The notes under the pieces are model-generated. The model ran no database searches. It worked only from the letters and a program-made list of their open reading frames with translations, and was not told the origin of the DNA. A stretch of DNA of 64,000 nucleotides from Dillenia suffruticosa. Its lineage: Eukaryota > Streptophyta > Magnoliopsida > Dilleniales > Dilleniaceae. Positions 11,415-24,639 of this stretch are shown piece by piece. Location: the NCBI GenBank assembly GCA_033439265.1, contig JAVTVX010000004.1:20907701-20971700 (forward strand), written 5' to 3'. Position 1 is the stretch's first letter. Every line of letters begins with the position of its first letter. The position numbers and the translations under genes were made by a program.

Positions 11415-13516
11415 TGCAAAGTCGAGAAGAAAATGTGAGGTATTTGGTAATACTAATTCTAACTTCTCACACTCTTTCTTGGGTTTGTAGATTGTGATTC
11501 CTTATGTAGTTTATTCTTTAGCTACAGCTTGGGGAACCACCTTCCATTTTTATCATGCAAAAGAAATATGAAAAGTGCCATATACCAATTAAAAAAATCC
11601 ACCGTTAACAGAAAAATGCAGACGTTTTAAAATCAGAATTCTTTTCCTAAAGTTGAATTGGGACAGAAACATTGATAGATGGCTCTGTTCATAAAGAAAA
11701 AGAATTTGTAGATTCTTAAAGGGAGAAATAATAAGACACACCTTGTCGGAAATAAAAGCTTCAGAAATCTCAAATAAACAGCAGCTCTGATCGATAACCT
11801 TCATGCAAGTGGGAGATTTACAAACGTAAATCAAATTCTACCGTTGCAATAGATAACACTCTAGATGCTTGAATTTTCTTTGGTATGCATGCTGGCATTT
11901 AAAACAAGGTCAATAATCAGGAGATCAAAACTGCATGGCTAATTATTACTGAATTATTTTTTTTCTTTGATAGAGGTGTTCTTCATGGCTGCTTTTTTTA
12001 GTAAATTTTCCCATTCAGGCAAAGACTGTAACTCTTAACATCTATTGTGCAAGCTCATTTTGCTTAATTTTGTTATTACTGCTATTACTCTTAACTTACC
12101 CCTTTTGGATCAGATATTTTTGGGAATACGTTTACAATAATTCAGAAAAAAAGCTATTAACAAAATATTTTAATGTCTGGCTGCTCAGTTATTTAGTATT
12201 CAACAAATTTATTGACCACAGAACTAATTTTTTCAGGTTTTATTCTTTCCAAATATTTGTTGTTGTGAACTCTTTTTTTTTTTTTCCTGTCTTTCCTCGT
12301 ATGTATAGCATATGCATACCTATAAAGCCATTATTTCCATCTTCTTCTGCGTTAATGACAGTAAGGCCTTGTGCAACTCATTTTTGAAGGGGGAAGGGGA
12401 GGGGGGACTCTCAACTCCTAGTTATCGGGAGGGCCTAAATCTTAATTTTTTGTCAATTTGAATTATGATCTCTAGCCCTTTTTAATCCAATAACAGGCTC
12501 TGAAGCTCAGATGTATTTGGGGTCTTCTCTTGCCAATTTTCTTCAGTCTCCTCATCGGTACCGAAGGGGTTTCTTTTGATTAGCCATCCACAATTGGGAG
12601 ATAATTTACTCATCCGCATTTATGTGCAATCTTGTTTCTAATCCTCAATAGTGATGTCACAGATTGTCTTGTTGCTGGTTACGAGGCCATTAGAGCTTTA
12701 CTCCTTGCGGCATTTATGTGATGTGTCCTGAGAAGAAGTAAGTGGCATGGTGTCTTGTTTTCACATTATTCTGTCCTTTGAGCCGGTGGACAAAGAATTT
12801 GATGTTTTTCATGATCTTATTGCCGTTGTGGTTGTTTGTTTGCACCTCCTCGGTGATTTTTGTCTGAATAATATTTTCTTTTTGCTGAAAAAAAAAATGT
12901 TAAGTTTGTCTGGTAAATTAAAATGATTTTCTGGCAGCTAAATTTGGAGGCATTGGAGAAAATAGAGAGGCAAAATAACTGGGGCAATGTGTGTTTCCTT
13001 CTGCAATCTGGTGCATATGGTTGATGGGATCTTTTAAGTAGAAGTACTGTTAAAACAGGTCCGCAGGGCTAGGCCTTTCTAAGTTAAAATTTTCTTTATT
13101 CCCTTAAAGTGTGAATTCTTCTACCAGATTGTTTAATGGGATAAGCTTAGTGCATAAACTAGCAATACATGCATCCTAGACTAGGATAATGCTACTCAGG
13201 TTCTCACCCATTTTCTATTTTATCTTTTAATTGTGTTCTCATTTTCAAAATCGGCCAGCTGAGCAGCTCAATCTTCTTATTCGAGTCAGGTGGGGTTGGT
13301 ACAGAACAAGTTTCAGAAACAAGTGGAGCCCATTTTTCATGTGGTATAGAACATGGTTGGATGATGATTTAAACTGTTCTATTTCTAAAAATTTAAAGAA
13401 AAATGTACTATTGCCCCATAGGATCGAAACCCTTTTTATTTAATAATCTCCTCTCAACTTTGGAAATCTAATCGTCTCATTTCATCCGTTGCTCATTACA
13501 TTTTCTATCTAAAATC
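11415..13516 (+). other. Gene A 3' flank, conserved with copy D
   Basis: Intergenic sequence matched by 50470-52541 in copy D; the first 0.9 kb is also matched by 44699-45575 in copy C. It holds a short frame of 59 residues at 12747-12926 (starting MVSCFHIILSF) that is also open in D (51767-51961). The silent-to-replacement ratio there is mildly suggestive of coding (about 4 to 2 by eye), but its length is marginal. No splice-supported gene is seen otherwise. Confidence 0.5.
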
Positions 13517-13524
13517 GTATGCAC

Positions 13525-14594
13525 CAGTTTGTGACTTTTATAAACTATTTATAAATAAGGATAAACTTTTATATACTTGGGTCATATTCTAAAACTCAAA
13601 CTATTGTTTATCTATAAAAAAATAAAAATTTATTTTTGATTAAATTAGTTTTTTGGGAAATGAAATTAATCTTTGAGTAAAATATTATTTTATAAAGTTT
13701 TTGAAAATAATTTTTAGCTAGTGTTGTTACATTAAAAAATATTTTTGAAAATTTTTCTTAGAAATTATTTTGACTTTACCTTCGAAAATGTTTTTATACA
13801 ACCAAAAAAAAAAAATTGTGGAGAGAAAAGTTTAATGAAAAAAAAAATGTCGCTACAAATTCGACTCCTCCCCCTTTGTTTTCCTTGCAAACCAGAATAG
13901 AGTACCCACACTATCCTTCAAGCGTCAGAAGTTGTCCTCCATCCTTGTTTTGACACCGAAATTGGCTTTGAAGTATATCCACCAAAACTAAAATTTCTCA
14001 TCTATAAATGTGTCTAAAGCATTAACTTGGAGTGTTGAATCTCTTTGCATAATCGATTTTGAGTTTCACTTTCGTTTGCAAAATCCGTCCTTGATGACCA
14101 TGATCGAAAGCTTCGTAATCGACCCATAAAGCTTCAAAACCATGTCTTTTCACCTCTAAATTGTGTCAGAAGGATGGAAACACTATATGAATCTTGGTAC
14201 TTTATTCAATTTGAATCCTTCTTCGTGTTTCCTTACTCCACAGGTTTTCAATCACCATCATCATCGTTGACCACTGTTCTTGTCAATTAATCGTTGAAAT
14301 CAGGATTTTCTTCCGATTCGAACATGTCCGAAACCTAAAAAGTGATTTTTGAGTCGCGGGCTTCATCAATTGCATGCGACTGTGTCATGCACTTCATTTT
14401 TCTTCTGTTTTCTGACCACCGTCACCGGAATTTATGGTTTTCTTGGTGGCTGGACTGAAATCTTCATGATTAGGCACTTGTGTACTCCATTTTCATCAGA
14501 AAATCTTGGCTTCTAACATCAGCAAATTCAGAAAAACAAGCTGAACATCCCATCCCGACGTTTATTTTTATTTGTAAATAGTTTATAAAAATCA
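13525..14594. mobile_element. Non-autonomous hAT-like DNA element, copy A (right end damaged)
   Basis: The left end begins CAGTTTGTGACTTTTATAAA. The right end carries its imperfect inverted repeat (GTTTATAAAAATCA). An 8-bp GTATGCAC lies at 13517-13524 on the left. In copy D the right-hand GTATGCAC is intact at 53617-53624, giving an 8-bp target duplication as in hAT elements. In copy A about 23 bp including the right duplication are deleted. The interior has no convincing coding region. The element was in place before A and D were duplicated. Confidence 0.6.
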
Positions 14595-16137
14595 TGGAAA
14601 ACATAATGGGCAATGGGCGGAAGGGGTTAAAGCGTAGGTTTCCAAAGCTGAGGAGGTTATTGAATAAAAAAATGTCTAGGATGCTGTTTGAGTTCTAGGG
14701 GCAATTTTGTACTTTTTCCAAAATTTTATTACTACATTGCATCAAAGTGCACATTATGAGCATTTTCTTTAACAGCCTTTGGCAAAAAATGCATAACCAA
14801 ATAAAAAAATAAAGAACCTTCGAATGAGTGGTTGCTGATTAGCTACTTATCTTGTCTAATAGTTGGACAATTTTAGTTGATAAGCTCATAATTGTATTGC
14901 TGGTATGAACTCAAAATAATTAAGATGATATGGCCAAGTACATAGATAACCCTTGAAAGATTTTGTGAAAAGAAATGATGGCCTACAATCTGAAGGGTTC
15001 TCAAAGAACTATTAAGATATCCCAAGTATATCTTAGGAGAGGTGATGAAAGATGATATGTTGCCAACTTTTAACTAATCTTTGAGCATGAAGGAAAATAG
15101 TGATGAATGGAAAAATCAACCCCAGGTAGTTTGAGAATTGAATTCTTCCTTTGTCTGGCATGATATGTATTTACCCTTCTGTTTAGAGACGTCATTCTGT
15201 TCATTTTACAAATGCAGGAGGGTATATAATTGTGGTACCCTTGGTAATTGTCTAGAGTCTTCAGATGTAATTCAATTGCTTCATATGCTTGTCGGGTTTT
15301 GCTTAGAATTTGTTTAGCACATCCTGTACATGTCAGTTTAATCTTTTTCATCCTCTTCACCTTTAGGTGATGATGGTTTGCTGTTGTTACTTATATTTTA
15401 GTATTGAGCTCATAAAAAATTTAATGTACTCCTATCAGCTTGATTTATTTAGTGAATGAAAGACTGAGGTTTGTGTATAAAACATGCTCTGTAGCATCTG
15501 ATTCTGGTTTTGTCTTTAAGATGTTCAAGAGGAATTTATTGTACAGGAAATAGCTTATCTTTTAATTAATATGCATGTTATTCACTCATAGTTAATATGC
15601 AAATCAAACAAAATATTCCCTCAGTTTTTCTTCATGGTGGCTGTTAGAAAAATGGAGCAACAAGTACCATGATCAAAAGAGACAGCATCGAATACCCCTC
15701 TATAGAATAAACTTCTTGTTTATCTTACTTTCTATGTCTATTTGGTTCCTTATTCACTACTGTTGTCCCTAACATATCTTCATTAGGACTTTCAATTGCC
15801 GTATGAATTTTCAATCCTCTTGTTTTTGCTGACCATTTTTTTCCTGATGTTTCATATATACCAAGCTAGCTCTCTTTACAATGTTCAATTTGCATTATAC
15901 TTGCATTTCCTCTTTTCTTTTTGGTAAGATGCAGGATTCATAGTCTAAAACATATCCTCGTATGGACGACAATTGTTTAAAATTTTTAGTTTCTTGATAT
16001 ACCCAGAAAAAAAAAAGGAAGAAAAAGTGAGGCCATTGAAGTCTCAATTTTGTGAATACATGTACAAATCAAGACGCTTGTGTCTTTCAGTATGCTGTGT
16101 TATTATTTATATAGCTTTTGTTGTAAGGATTAAAGCA

Positions 16138-16163
16138 TATATATATATATATATATATATATA
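16138..16163. repeat. (AT)n microsatellite
   Basis: An uninterrupted AT dinucleotide run in the far 3' part of copy A. The corresponding place in copy D (about 55161) lacks it, so it expanded or was lost after duplication. Confidence 0.9.
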
Positions 16164-17073
16164 TTCTGATTTATTTGTTATGTACAATTTTATTACAGAT
16201 GAGCCCTTTAATTTATCCCCCATTTCTCTAAATTATTTCGATTGGGCCATGCAATATTTGAATTTCAATTGGGAAGGAGTCTTTTTTTGTTCTCTTAAGT
16301 TTGATGAGCCTTGATGAAAATGTTTTAGTCGGATTTCATGAAAAAGCTTTTCTTTATTAATACACAATTGAAATATAACGAAGAAGGTTAACGTATTAAG
16401 GAGAGAATTCAAAAAATAAATAATTAATTACATTTTCTTTTGCTATGCAAGAGAAAAAAATTATGGTGAGAACATTGTAAATCAAATAGACAATTTCAAT
16501 CTCCCCTTTGGTAGATATGTGGTTTTCGGTTTTTGATTTAGAGAAATCAAAACTAAATCTTGAAAGGATGGTTCATTTTCAATTTCAAACAGTTTCGTTT
16601 CAATTTAAAAAAAAAAAAAAAGTTCTGATTTTAGTTCTGATTCTGATCGTGAAAATTTAAAAATAAATAATACAAATTAAAAATTAAAAAAAATGGAGAA
16701 AGAGTTTGAACTCAAAACCCATGTATTTCGCCTACCTTCTTATCCCCTTACTAGACTTGGATACGTACTTGGATACGGTTTCGTAACGGACGGTTCACAA
16801 TTCCTGATTTAGAAATATTAAAATTGAAATTTTAGACACAATTTTAATTTTATTTCTTAAATTATGAAACGATTAATCACGATTCTATTCATTTTGATTT
16901 TACAACTTGATTCAAATTGTGACCCTGTCTACCTTCCTTTGTGTATCAACAAACATATAGATGGATTATAAAATCATATTTTATATTGCATGAAACACTT
17001 TTAAAAGAAACATTATAATTATTATAATTGGGTATAATATAAAAAATATAATTTACACTAATATCTTGTATTT

Positions 17074-17420
17074 CATTACAACACAAAAAAAGAAAAAAAT
17101 GGAACTTAAAAATTTTATATTATTGTTATTAGGATGGTGTGGCAACAACATTAATTCAAAACCATCTTTTTGTGCGTATGTCTGTGCTGTTGTTGTTGTT
17201 GATTTTCTTTTTCTTTTTTTTTTTATGTGTTCAGTCTTTTCCCAAGACCAGCCATGTCTAACCTTGTGTTATCTATTATTATTTTTTTAATCTTTATTTT
17301 TAAAATTGTATAGGCTGTTTAAATGGACAACACTCATAGAAGGAAATATTTGCAACGCTGTTAAAAGAGTATGAATAACAGATTTAACTTCAATCTCTCT
17401 CTCTCTCTCTTTCTCTCTAG
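17074..17420. other. Spacer between copies A and B
   Basis: AT-rich unique sequence with T-runs, GTT repeats and a (CT)n tract at about 17394-17418. I see no gene, repeat match or element end in it. Confidence 0.5.
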
Positions 17421-19545
17421 GTTTTACTTCAGATGAGTTAATATTCATGCTTAGCCCTGTTTATAACACTCGAGTCGAGTTCGAGTATCACAATACCCAA
17501 GTTCGGCTCGATTCTAGGATAGGTGAGCTCGAGTTCATCAAGCCCGTTATTCTAAAGCTCGAGCTCGACTCGAAATGTCATCGAGAAGCTCAAGTGTCAC
17601 AGGTCTTGCGGGACAAGATTGGGCCTGAGCCCTAGCCCAAGATAATACTCAAAACCGATTTCGAAATCAAAACTGAGATCAGAGGAGAGAAAGACAGAAA
17701 GAGAGTTTACCTTTGATTCGAGAAGACGAAAGTTGAAACGCGAGAGTGTGGCCGAGACGCGAGAGTGTGGCCGAGTGGCGAGAGATTCGTCAAGATCGAG
17801 AAGCGATGGAGACTAAAGCAAGATTTTTGTCGCACACAACTGGTCCCTCGAGAGCAAAAATCACAGAGGTTGAACCCGAGAACTTAAAAGTTGATTTGAG
17901 GAGAGCAAAATCAAAAACCCTAGAGACAGAGACAGAGACAGAGAGAGTATCTTTGGTTCGAGGAGATGAAAGGCAAGAGCTAGGTCGAGAGGCGAGAACT
18001 TCCTTGAGGTCGAGAGGCGATGGAAACAAAAGCAAGATTTTCGTTGTATACAGAGATTGAAATTCGATTCGAGGTCGAGAGAAGAAGGAGACATTCGATC
18101 CCCATGGTGAGAGAAGGAGACCTTCGATCACCGTGATGAGAAGGGAAGGAGACGTTCGATCAATCGTCATGGTGAGCGGAGAAGGAGACCTTTGCAGCTG
18201 AATAAGAAATTAGAATGGGTAAGGGGTTAGGGTAAATGAGAGGTAAAACATTCGGGTAGCTTAACGAGTTTCAAGCTTGACAGAATATGGGCTCAAGCTT
18301 GAATTCGAATTAAAACTTTGATAAGGTAATGTCATAAATATCCGTGACACTATCGGAGTATATAACAGCCCTGATCCTGCTTTCTTTGATTTTCTATGCC
18401 CATTGCTGGCACATATTGTAGGTAGGTGATGAAGGCTTTCTGTCAGGTTACAACTTTTGAACTTGTCAGGATCATTAAATATGTGTTGTAACGTTATTCG
18501 GATCATGTCCCAAACCTCTGTTTTAACTATATTTTCTAGGTTTGCGGTGCCACATTTTGGCAGCATGACATGTGAAACTAGGATATTTTTTGAGGCTTTT
18601 GTCGGAAGGAGCTGTTATGATCTGCAACTTATATAGCATTTTGAGTTATGACATATTCCTTGCTCGTCTTTATCTTTGATTTGCATTTTTCTTGTGAGTA
18701 GAGGCTGAGTTGCTCTTGAGATCATTATCTCTCAAATGGAATTTTTATTGATCAGGGTCCCAATAAATTTGTTATCATTGAATTTATTCAAATGAAAAGG
18801 CAAAATAATTGGTGATCTTGCAATGAAAAACTCAATAAAACCTATGAAAATTGTAAAATGACAATAGAGTTATAGAATATCAATAGATAGTTAGATTACT
18901 ATTTAGATTAATAGGTAAAGATTCTTGATTAAGTTTTAAATTTGAAATTTAAGAATAAAAAAATTATGTTATGAGAGTTTTTTCTAAATTTGATTCGACA
19001 ACACTCGGACGTAAAATATAATTTTAAATATCAATTTATTAAAAAGAGAGTGTGCAATAGGATTTGCATTTGTTTCCAATATTTTTATGACCTCTCTTCT
19101 GTTAGCAAGGGAAATTGTCCAATTCTTCATCGAGCCAAAAGGGTAGAGACGGGCAAAACTTAGTCCCATTGATAAAGTTTGGGGTGCTGGACAAAATAAC
19201 AGATATATATAATACAGAAAATATTATATTTAGTTATAGAGACAAAATAATGTCAAAAATAATGGTGGATGGAGAGAGAACTCTTGTCATTGCTGCTCTG
19301 GGTCACAAGGGTCATTTTGAAGCCTTTGATGATTTATTTAAAAAACAAAGTTTGACCAGACATAGGATATAAATTCGAAATCTTTGCTATATATATATAT
19401 ATATTGGCAATAATTTCTTTTAGATGATATAAATAGGGTCTAAAACATTTTTTCTTTTTCGGATAATAGGATCCCAAAACATTAGATATATGCAGTTTGA
19501 TGTTGGTGTTAAGGGCAATCTGACATGGGAATTCATAAGAATTTT
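17421..19545 (+). repeat. Segmental duplication copy B (5' flank only)
   Basis: 17421-17451 and 18374-19545 match the region before gene A (about 8155-9560) and its C and D equivalents. The two pieces are separated by the hAT-like element at 17452-18373. B lacks the roughly 215-bp segment that contains the inverted repeat in A, C and D. The match stops at a long T-run near 19560, and no family gene follows directly. The short ALGHKGHFEAF frame is open here at 19115-19372 (85 residues). Confidence 0.8.
17452..18373. mobile_element. Non-autonomous hAT-like element (922 bp)
   Basis: The left end reads TAGCCCTGTTTATAAC. The right end, reverse-complemented, reads CAGGGCTGTTATATAC, which is imperfectly inverted. 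Flanks TTCATGCT (17444-17451) and ATCCTGCT (18374-18381) look like an aged 8-bp target duplication, since the uninterrupted site in copy C reads CTCCTGCT. Just inside the left end are repeated CTCGAG/GAGCTCGA motifs, typical of plant hAT subterminal regions. The interior has degenerate repeats (variants of GAGACCTTCGATC) and a 104-residue Arg/Glu-rich frame that is low complexity and not a credible transposase. Confidence 0.65.
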
Positions 19546-22488
19546 CTTTTCCTTTTTTTTCCCTTCTCTCTTTTTTTTTTTTTTTTTTTTTTTTTGAAAA
19601 AAAACCTCTATATTAACCCTAGTGTATATTAATTAATTTTTTTTGATAATCTTTTATGTAAATATTAATTAATTTTTTATTCTTTCGAATGGATGGGGTT
19701 CTGTAATAGGTTTGAAGGAGAAGAGAAGACCCTTTTGAATGGATAGAGATAGACTTCTGTAATAGGGAATTTTTTTTTCGTATGCAAAATTATTTTATAA
19801 AAATAATAAAATAATTATATTTTATAATAAAAAATTAAAAATAGCAATGTTTTTATGAAGGGTAATGTTTACGACAACAATATTAATTTGAGCCTTAATC
19901 CTAATAATTAGGATCAGCGATTTGATAGACAAATATGAATATAAAAATAAATAAATAAATAAAATAAAAAAACATATATATATATATATAATCAAAAATA
20001 TATATATAATAATAGAAACAATAAAAATAATAATAAAAAATAATAATATAAATATATATGTAATATATTCGTTTAATTTGTGCGAATTTTTCTATATTAC
20101 TCATTCATCCAAAACTATTTTCTCGTCTAAATCTTTAACTATCATGTTTTTATGAATAAATTGTATCCAAATTTTCAACGATTTATCTGTACGTTTTATG
20201 TTATTTTTTATCTTTAAATAATATGAAGGGTAATGTTTCTATTTCTTTAATATAAAATATTTTAAATTATAAAAACAATTTTTATCGAGGGTAAAATTGA
20301 TAATTATATGATTTTTATTATGAACGATATACAAACCAAATATTAACAATGGTAATCATATCCATTTCAAAATTTGAACCAAATAGTGGGTATCGGATTT
20401 CAATTTTGATTTTGATTTTTAAGATTTTTTATTTCAATTTTGATTCTGATTCCTGAGTGTGAACCGAATGCTATCTAAGAATAATGATTATCATTTTTTT
20501 TTTTGGCTTTTCCAGATTTAGGGATTTAGGGAAGTAGAGAAAGACTTTTTTAATATATATATTTTTATTTCAAATCTAAAATTTAATTTAAAAATCTAAC
20601 ATTTTATTTTATTAAATCAATTATCAATTACTTCCTGTGCTGTATTATGCAGGTGCACCGTCTTAATCCTTATCTGGCTAGGCAGAGCAAAGGAACACCA
20701 GTCGGTCGCTTGATTGACTGCATGGTGGACACACGCAGGTGGGTTGGGGTGGGGTTTGGTTTTGCAACTTGTTGGGGTTCATTTTATCTTTTCACTTGTT
20801 AAAAACAGGAAAAAGAAAAAATAATAATAAAAAAAGTAAGTTATCTAGAAGCGTATGAAAAAAGTAAGTAATCTAGAAGCATACTTTCTAAAAAATTTTA
20901 TTTTTAATAAGTAATAAACACCTTCTAGCTTTTAAGATCAGTTTCCTGAATCCGCATCTTTAGGAAAAGTGATAATAACAAAATCAGAACTATTAAAAGA
21001 TTATGTTCCAAACACAAAATTTGGTGCAGGAGGTTTTGTTTCTTTTAAAAAAGAAAGAATAATATGCATAAAATGAAGTAAAAAGGGGAACAGATTTGCC
21101 TCAAATTTCAAAGTAGTGCAATAATTCATAGGGCATTTTTTTCATTTTTTGAAATTTTGCTGAGTTATTTTTAAGACTAAGAAAAGAGTATGCATCCACC
21201 GAATGAGAGATAAAGCTGACGGGTATAATAATAAAATATTAAATTTTCTTAATCAAAATTCTAAATTCAAATTTTAAAAATAAAAAAATAGGCATTAAGA
21301 GAATTAAATTTTAAATTGAGCCCACGATATTTAATATGAATTAATTAACTTATCAAATACCAGATTGATTCAAATATTAATATATACGGGAGATCGATAA
21401 GAGGGTCAATGCTTTGTAGTCGGATGGTTTCCCATACACAATAAGACATTTTACCTACATATACCCTTACATAATTACATACTAAAACTAACGCATGAGG
21501 CGTGCAACATTAACTTGACATTAGTGGCGCTATGTCTTTTATGTGTGTTTTCTAGTTGTATAAACATCGATACTACGCTGGGGCGGTTTGGCTTTATTTG
21601 AAGAAGATGCTGATTTTTTTTTTTTTTTTTTTTTATTTACTTTGGGTCAAAAGGTGCCTTATGCTACACCTACCCCTCGTCCAACCAACCAAACCAAACC
21701 AAACCCTACGCTGTGAAGAGTTCATTTGTACTCTTTCAGGTTTTGGTCAAATGTCCATCGTTTGTTGGTATCTTTTCCCCGACCTACCCCCATCCCAAGT
21801 CCACTCTCGCACCAGATATTAATTTTATGGACAATATTTTGTGTGTAATTTTAAAAAGAATTTCTGAACTGGGTCATATTATAAAAATTGATTTTGTTCA
21901 AAGCCACATTTTTTAATTTTTTGGATAATCTCATAAAAATTTGGATGAGCATAATTTATGAAGTTATTTGACACGATGATATCGTATTTTTTCATAATTT
22001 TTTTTTATTTAATCATTGATATTTTAAAATTTAATTAATTTGATTCAAAAATTTATGAAACCTAATTAAGAGACCGGTTGATCCTAAGCCTAATTTTTCA
22101 TTTTAGGAGTAGTTGGAGATTCGCGCATGAAACTAGGATCGGACAGATTGAGGATTTATAACGGTGGTCCATGAAACTTGTTAAACTTGCTTTTAATGTG
22201 GATTTATCGACTCAAATATAAATATTTAATCATAAATTAATATAAAATTGTTTCACCTACGTAAGCTTAATATTTTGACGATTAGGCACTAAGATAAGCC
22301 ATGCGGCTTGCTCTCTGATTGGGCTTTGTATTTATTTTAAGCTTATAGAGATCTGGAAAAAAAAAAAAAAAAAAAATTTGACCTCCAAGTATTTTTTTTT
22401 TTTTTTTTACTATGCAAATCGCTTTTCCATCCCAAAAGAGCAAGATTTACCGGTGACCCCCGTTGGTGAGGAGCTGAGAAGTGCACCA
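19546..22488. other. AT-rich interval with one exon-like stretch
   Basis: Mostly AT-rich sequence with long T-runs, (AT)n near 19975-20010 and TTGATTTTGA repeats near 20400. At 20653-20740 an open stretch between AG and GT sites could encode VHRLNPYLARQSKGTPVGRL and about nine more residues. It reads like an isolated exon, but I find no partner exons or family. The rest shows no gene. Confidence 0.3.
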
Positions 22489-22594
22489 ATGGCTTCCGCG
22501 GATGCTGAAGATCCTTCTCCCTGCCATTGCTGTGTCGACTATAAAGCCTCTTTTGGCTGCGATCATCATATATACGAGGCAAAGACCAGAAGAG
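22489..22594 (+). other. Candidate first exon, Cys/His-rich, unknown
   Basis: An ATG at 22489 opens 35 codons starting MASADAEDPSPCHCC and ending in KTRR, followed by a perfect donor AG|GTAAGT at 22593-22599. The peptide has four Cys and two His in a short span, which could bind zinc, but no known spacing is recognised. No downstream exon is found before the minus-strand Copia at 22996. The continuation may have been separated by that insertion or lost. The frame is also open upstream of the ATG to at least 22378. Confidence 0.25.
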
Positions 22595-22995
22595 GTAAGT
22601 CAGTGCTTATTTTCCCTTCGACGAGAAGAGGGAAGCCTCTTTAATGGTCGTTAGCAACACTTTTTTTCTTTCCTTACTTCATTTTGAAACTTCTTTTATC
22701 AAATGTTATGAGTTAGTAACCTAAGAAGAGAGAGATAAAGGTCGCCGGCAAAGACAAAGAAGAGAGAGAGAGAGATGTTCTTTCTGGAAACTGTTTTTCC
22801 ATAAATTCAGAAATTTCTAGGCACGGAGAGAGCATCTTCCTTGCTTTCTGCCACTAGACATACCCCTTCAGTAAACTAGTTGCGTAAACTGTGGTTAAAA
22901 CCAAAGTTGAGTTCCACTTTCACAATTTTTTTCTTTTCATTTTCACCAACATTGCTCTTCTTTCTCACCCCCTATCAATTGCTTATTTTCTCTCT

Positions 22996-23488
22996 TGTTG
23001 GATTTTGATGCATACACATACGGAAGTGTAATAAATTTTTAGAATAATAAAAATTTAAATTTTTTGGCATACCTCCGCGAGTAAATTGCAAGAAAATCTA
23101 AGAACCACAAATCCTTCTCAAACGATCTCACCGTCAAGATGATAACGACAATAAACGAGTTATCACCATAGTATCACAACACCACAATCCATAATCCAGT
23201 GATGAATACGATATAAAAAATTCTCTACGCATAATTTTTCTCAAACTTTCCTTTTTTCTGAGAAAAAGTGTCCTCTCTTTCAAAACTCAGATCTCAATTG
23301 TGTTGTGTCTCTCCCTAGAGATTAACCCTAATTTTCCTGCTTAATCTTGGGAAATAATTAGGGACTTAATTATAGGTAGTGGGGAGGAATGTTTAGGAAG
23401 GTTGGGGTAATGGATTGACTACCTATTATTCCCCAACTTCCATATTTGGAATCAACAAAAATAAATGCCCCACGTGGGCATTATTTCA
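22996..23488 (-). repeat. Copia-2 3' LTR
   Basis: It begins TGTTGGATTTTGATGCA on the plus strand and ends GCATTATTTCA. It pairs with 29796-30297. The sequence just beyond (TTAAACCTCCACTT) is the complement of a weak purine tract. Confidence 0.85.
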
Positions 23489-24639
23489 TTAAACCTCCAC
23501 TTGCATATGAGAGTATTTTTATTTATCAAAAGATCACAACTCATACGATCTTCCACATCATCTTACTGGATTTCCATACAGAATTGGGTGTCGTGCGATT
23601 GACGAATACACCTGTAAGCAAAGATTTTTTGATATATCTGTTATGATGATCGAGAAGTCACCATTAGTATCAAAAGTTTCGCTATACCCCAAACTCAACA
23701 CAATTACATTCATCGAGCCCATTTTCTCACCGAAAGTGATACTCAACCATTGTTCGACTGTGTATTCACTATTATATTCATATCTCAACATGGATAATCG
23801 TAACAGACTGATCGATGAATATAATATAATGATATAATGTATACTGGTCTTCCTTTTCCTAAACTCGAATCCATCGGTTTCAATTCAACTGCTTTTCTAT
23901 ACCGTCTTTTAGATCTCAATTTATCTTCCGGATCATAAATAAATAAACTAAAGTAGCAAATACTGAATCGAGATTTTTAGAAATAGTCGAAAGTAATAAG
24001 AGTACTTGAAATCTTACCCAATAGATCTCGGGTCTCACATAGTGGGAACGGATATCATGATTAGATTATCATCTCATATAATAGCTTCCACTATCTCTAA
24101 TCATCTTATCACATGCGATATGAAACGCGTGTTATAGTATTAGTCTCTCATTTTTTAAAATGGCATATGTCAGATTTTTCTAATACTGTATAAATATGGG
24201 ACTCAGGTTACACATAAAAATCTACCTAGAGATCTCAAAGAGAGTGTCTCAAAAACAATATCACTAAACGTATGTGATATCTGAGATCTCAAATCTGACT
24301 ATTTACAGACAACATGGATATGAATATTTCTATGTCAGTCATATCCTAGATGACCTCATCCTAAACACATATCAGGGCGACTTATACTCTAGTGGGACCA
24401 CTCTCAATGCCTTTTACTACTAGAAACCGTCTCATCTCCGTTCACTCAAAACTGGATGTGATTACTCGTGTGAGAGAATCGATCTCGTCTGCCTGACATA
24501 TCATATCAAAGTATATATAATAAAAAACAAGTGCATTATTTTAAAAAAATAATAATTCAAGTGTAACTAAATAATATACAAAAATCATATATAAATGTAA
24601 TAAGTATCACATAGTTAATTTAGTACAAAATGAGAAATA
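23489..24639 (-). other. Copia-2 3' untranslated interior
   Basis: Sequence between the RNase H end and the 3' LTR on the minus strand. It holds only short random frames. No extra gene, such as an envelope-like frame, is evident. Confidence 0.4.

Larger units (their letters stand above)
1247..17073 (+). repeat. Segmental duplication copy A (carries gene A)
   Basis: Apart from the Copia insertion at 1454-7939, this stretch matches copy D (46493-56259) from end to end at high identity, with small indels. Parts also match copy C (33696-35696 and 43331-45575) and copy B (18374-19545). The left edge is cut by the CACTA element at 1246. The right edge, near CATTACAACAC at about 17073, falls at the same place where copy D carries a SINE target duplication. 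Between Copia and gene A (7945-10236) I see no clear gene, only conserved intergenic sequence with a short inverted repeat and a short ORF. The far 3' part (14595-17073) also shows no gene. Confidence 0.85.

Noticed and set aside
17746-18060. A 104-residue Arg/Glu-rich frame inside the hAT-like element
   Set aside because: It arises from purine-rich degenerate repeats and the opposite strand is also open. There is no transposase motif.
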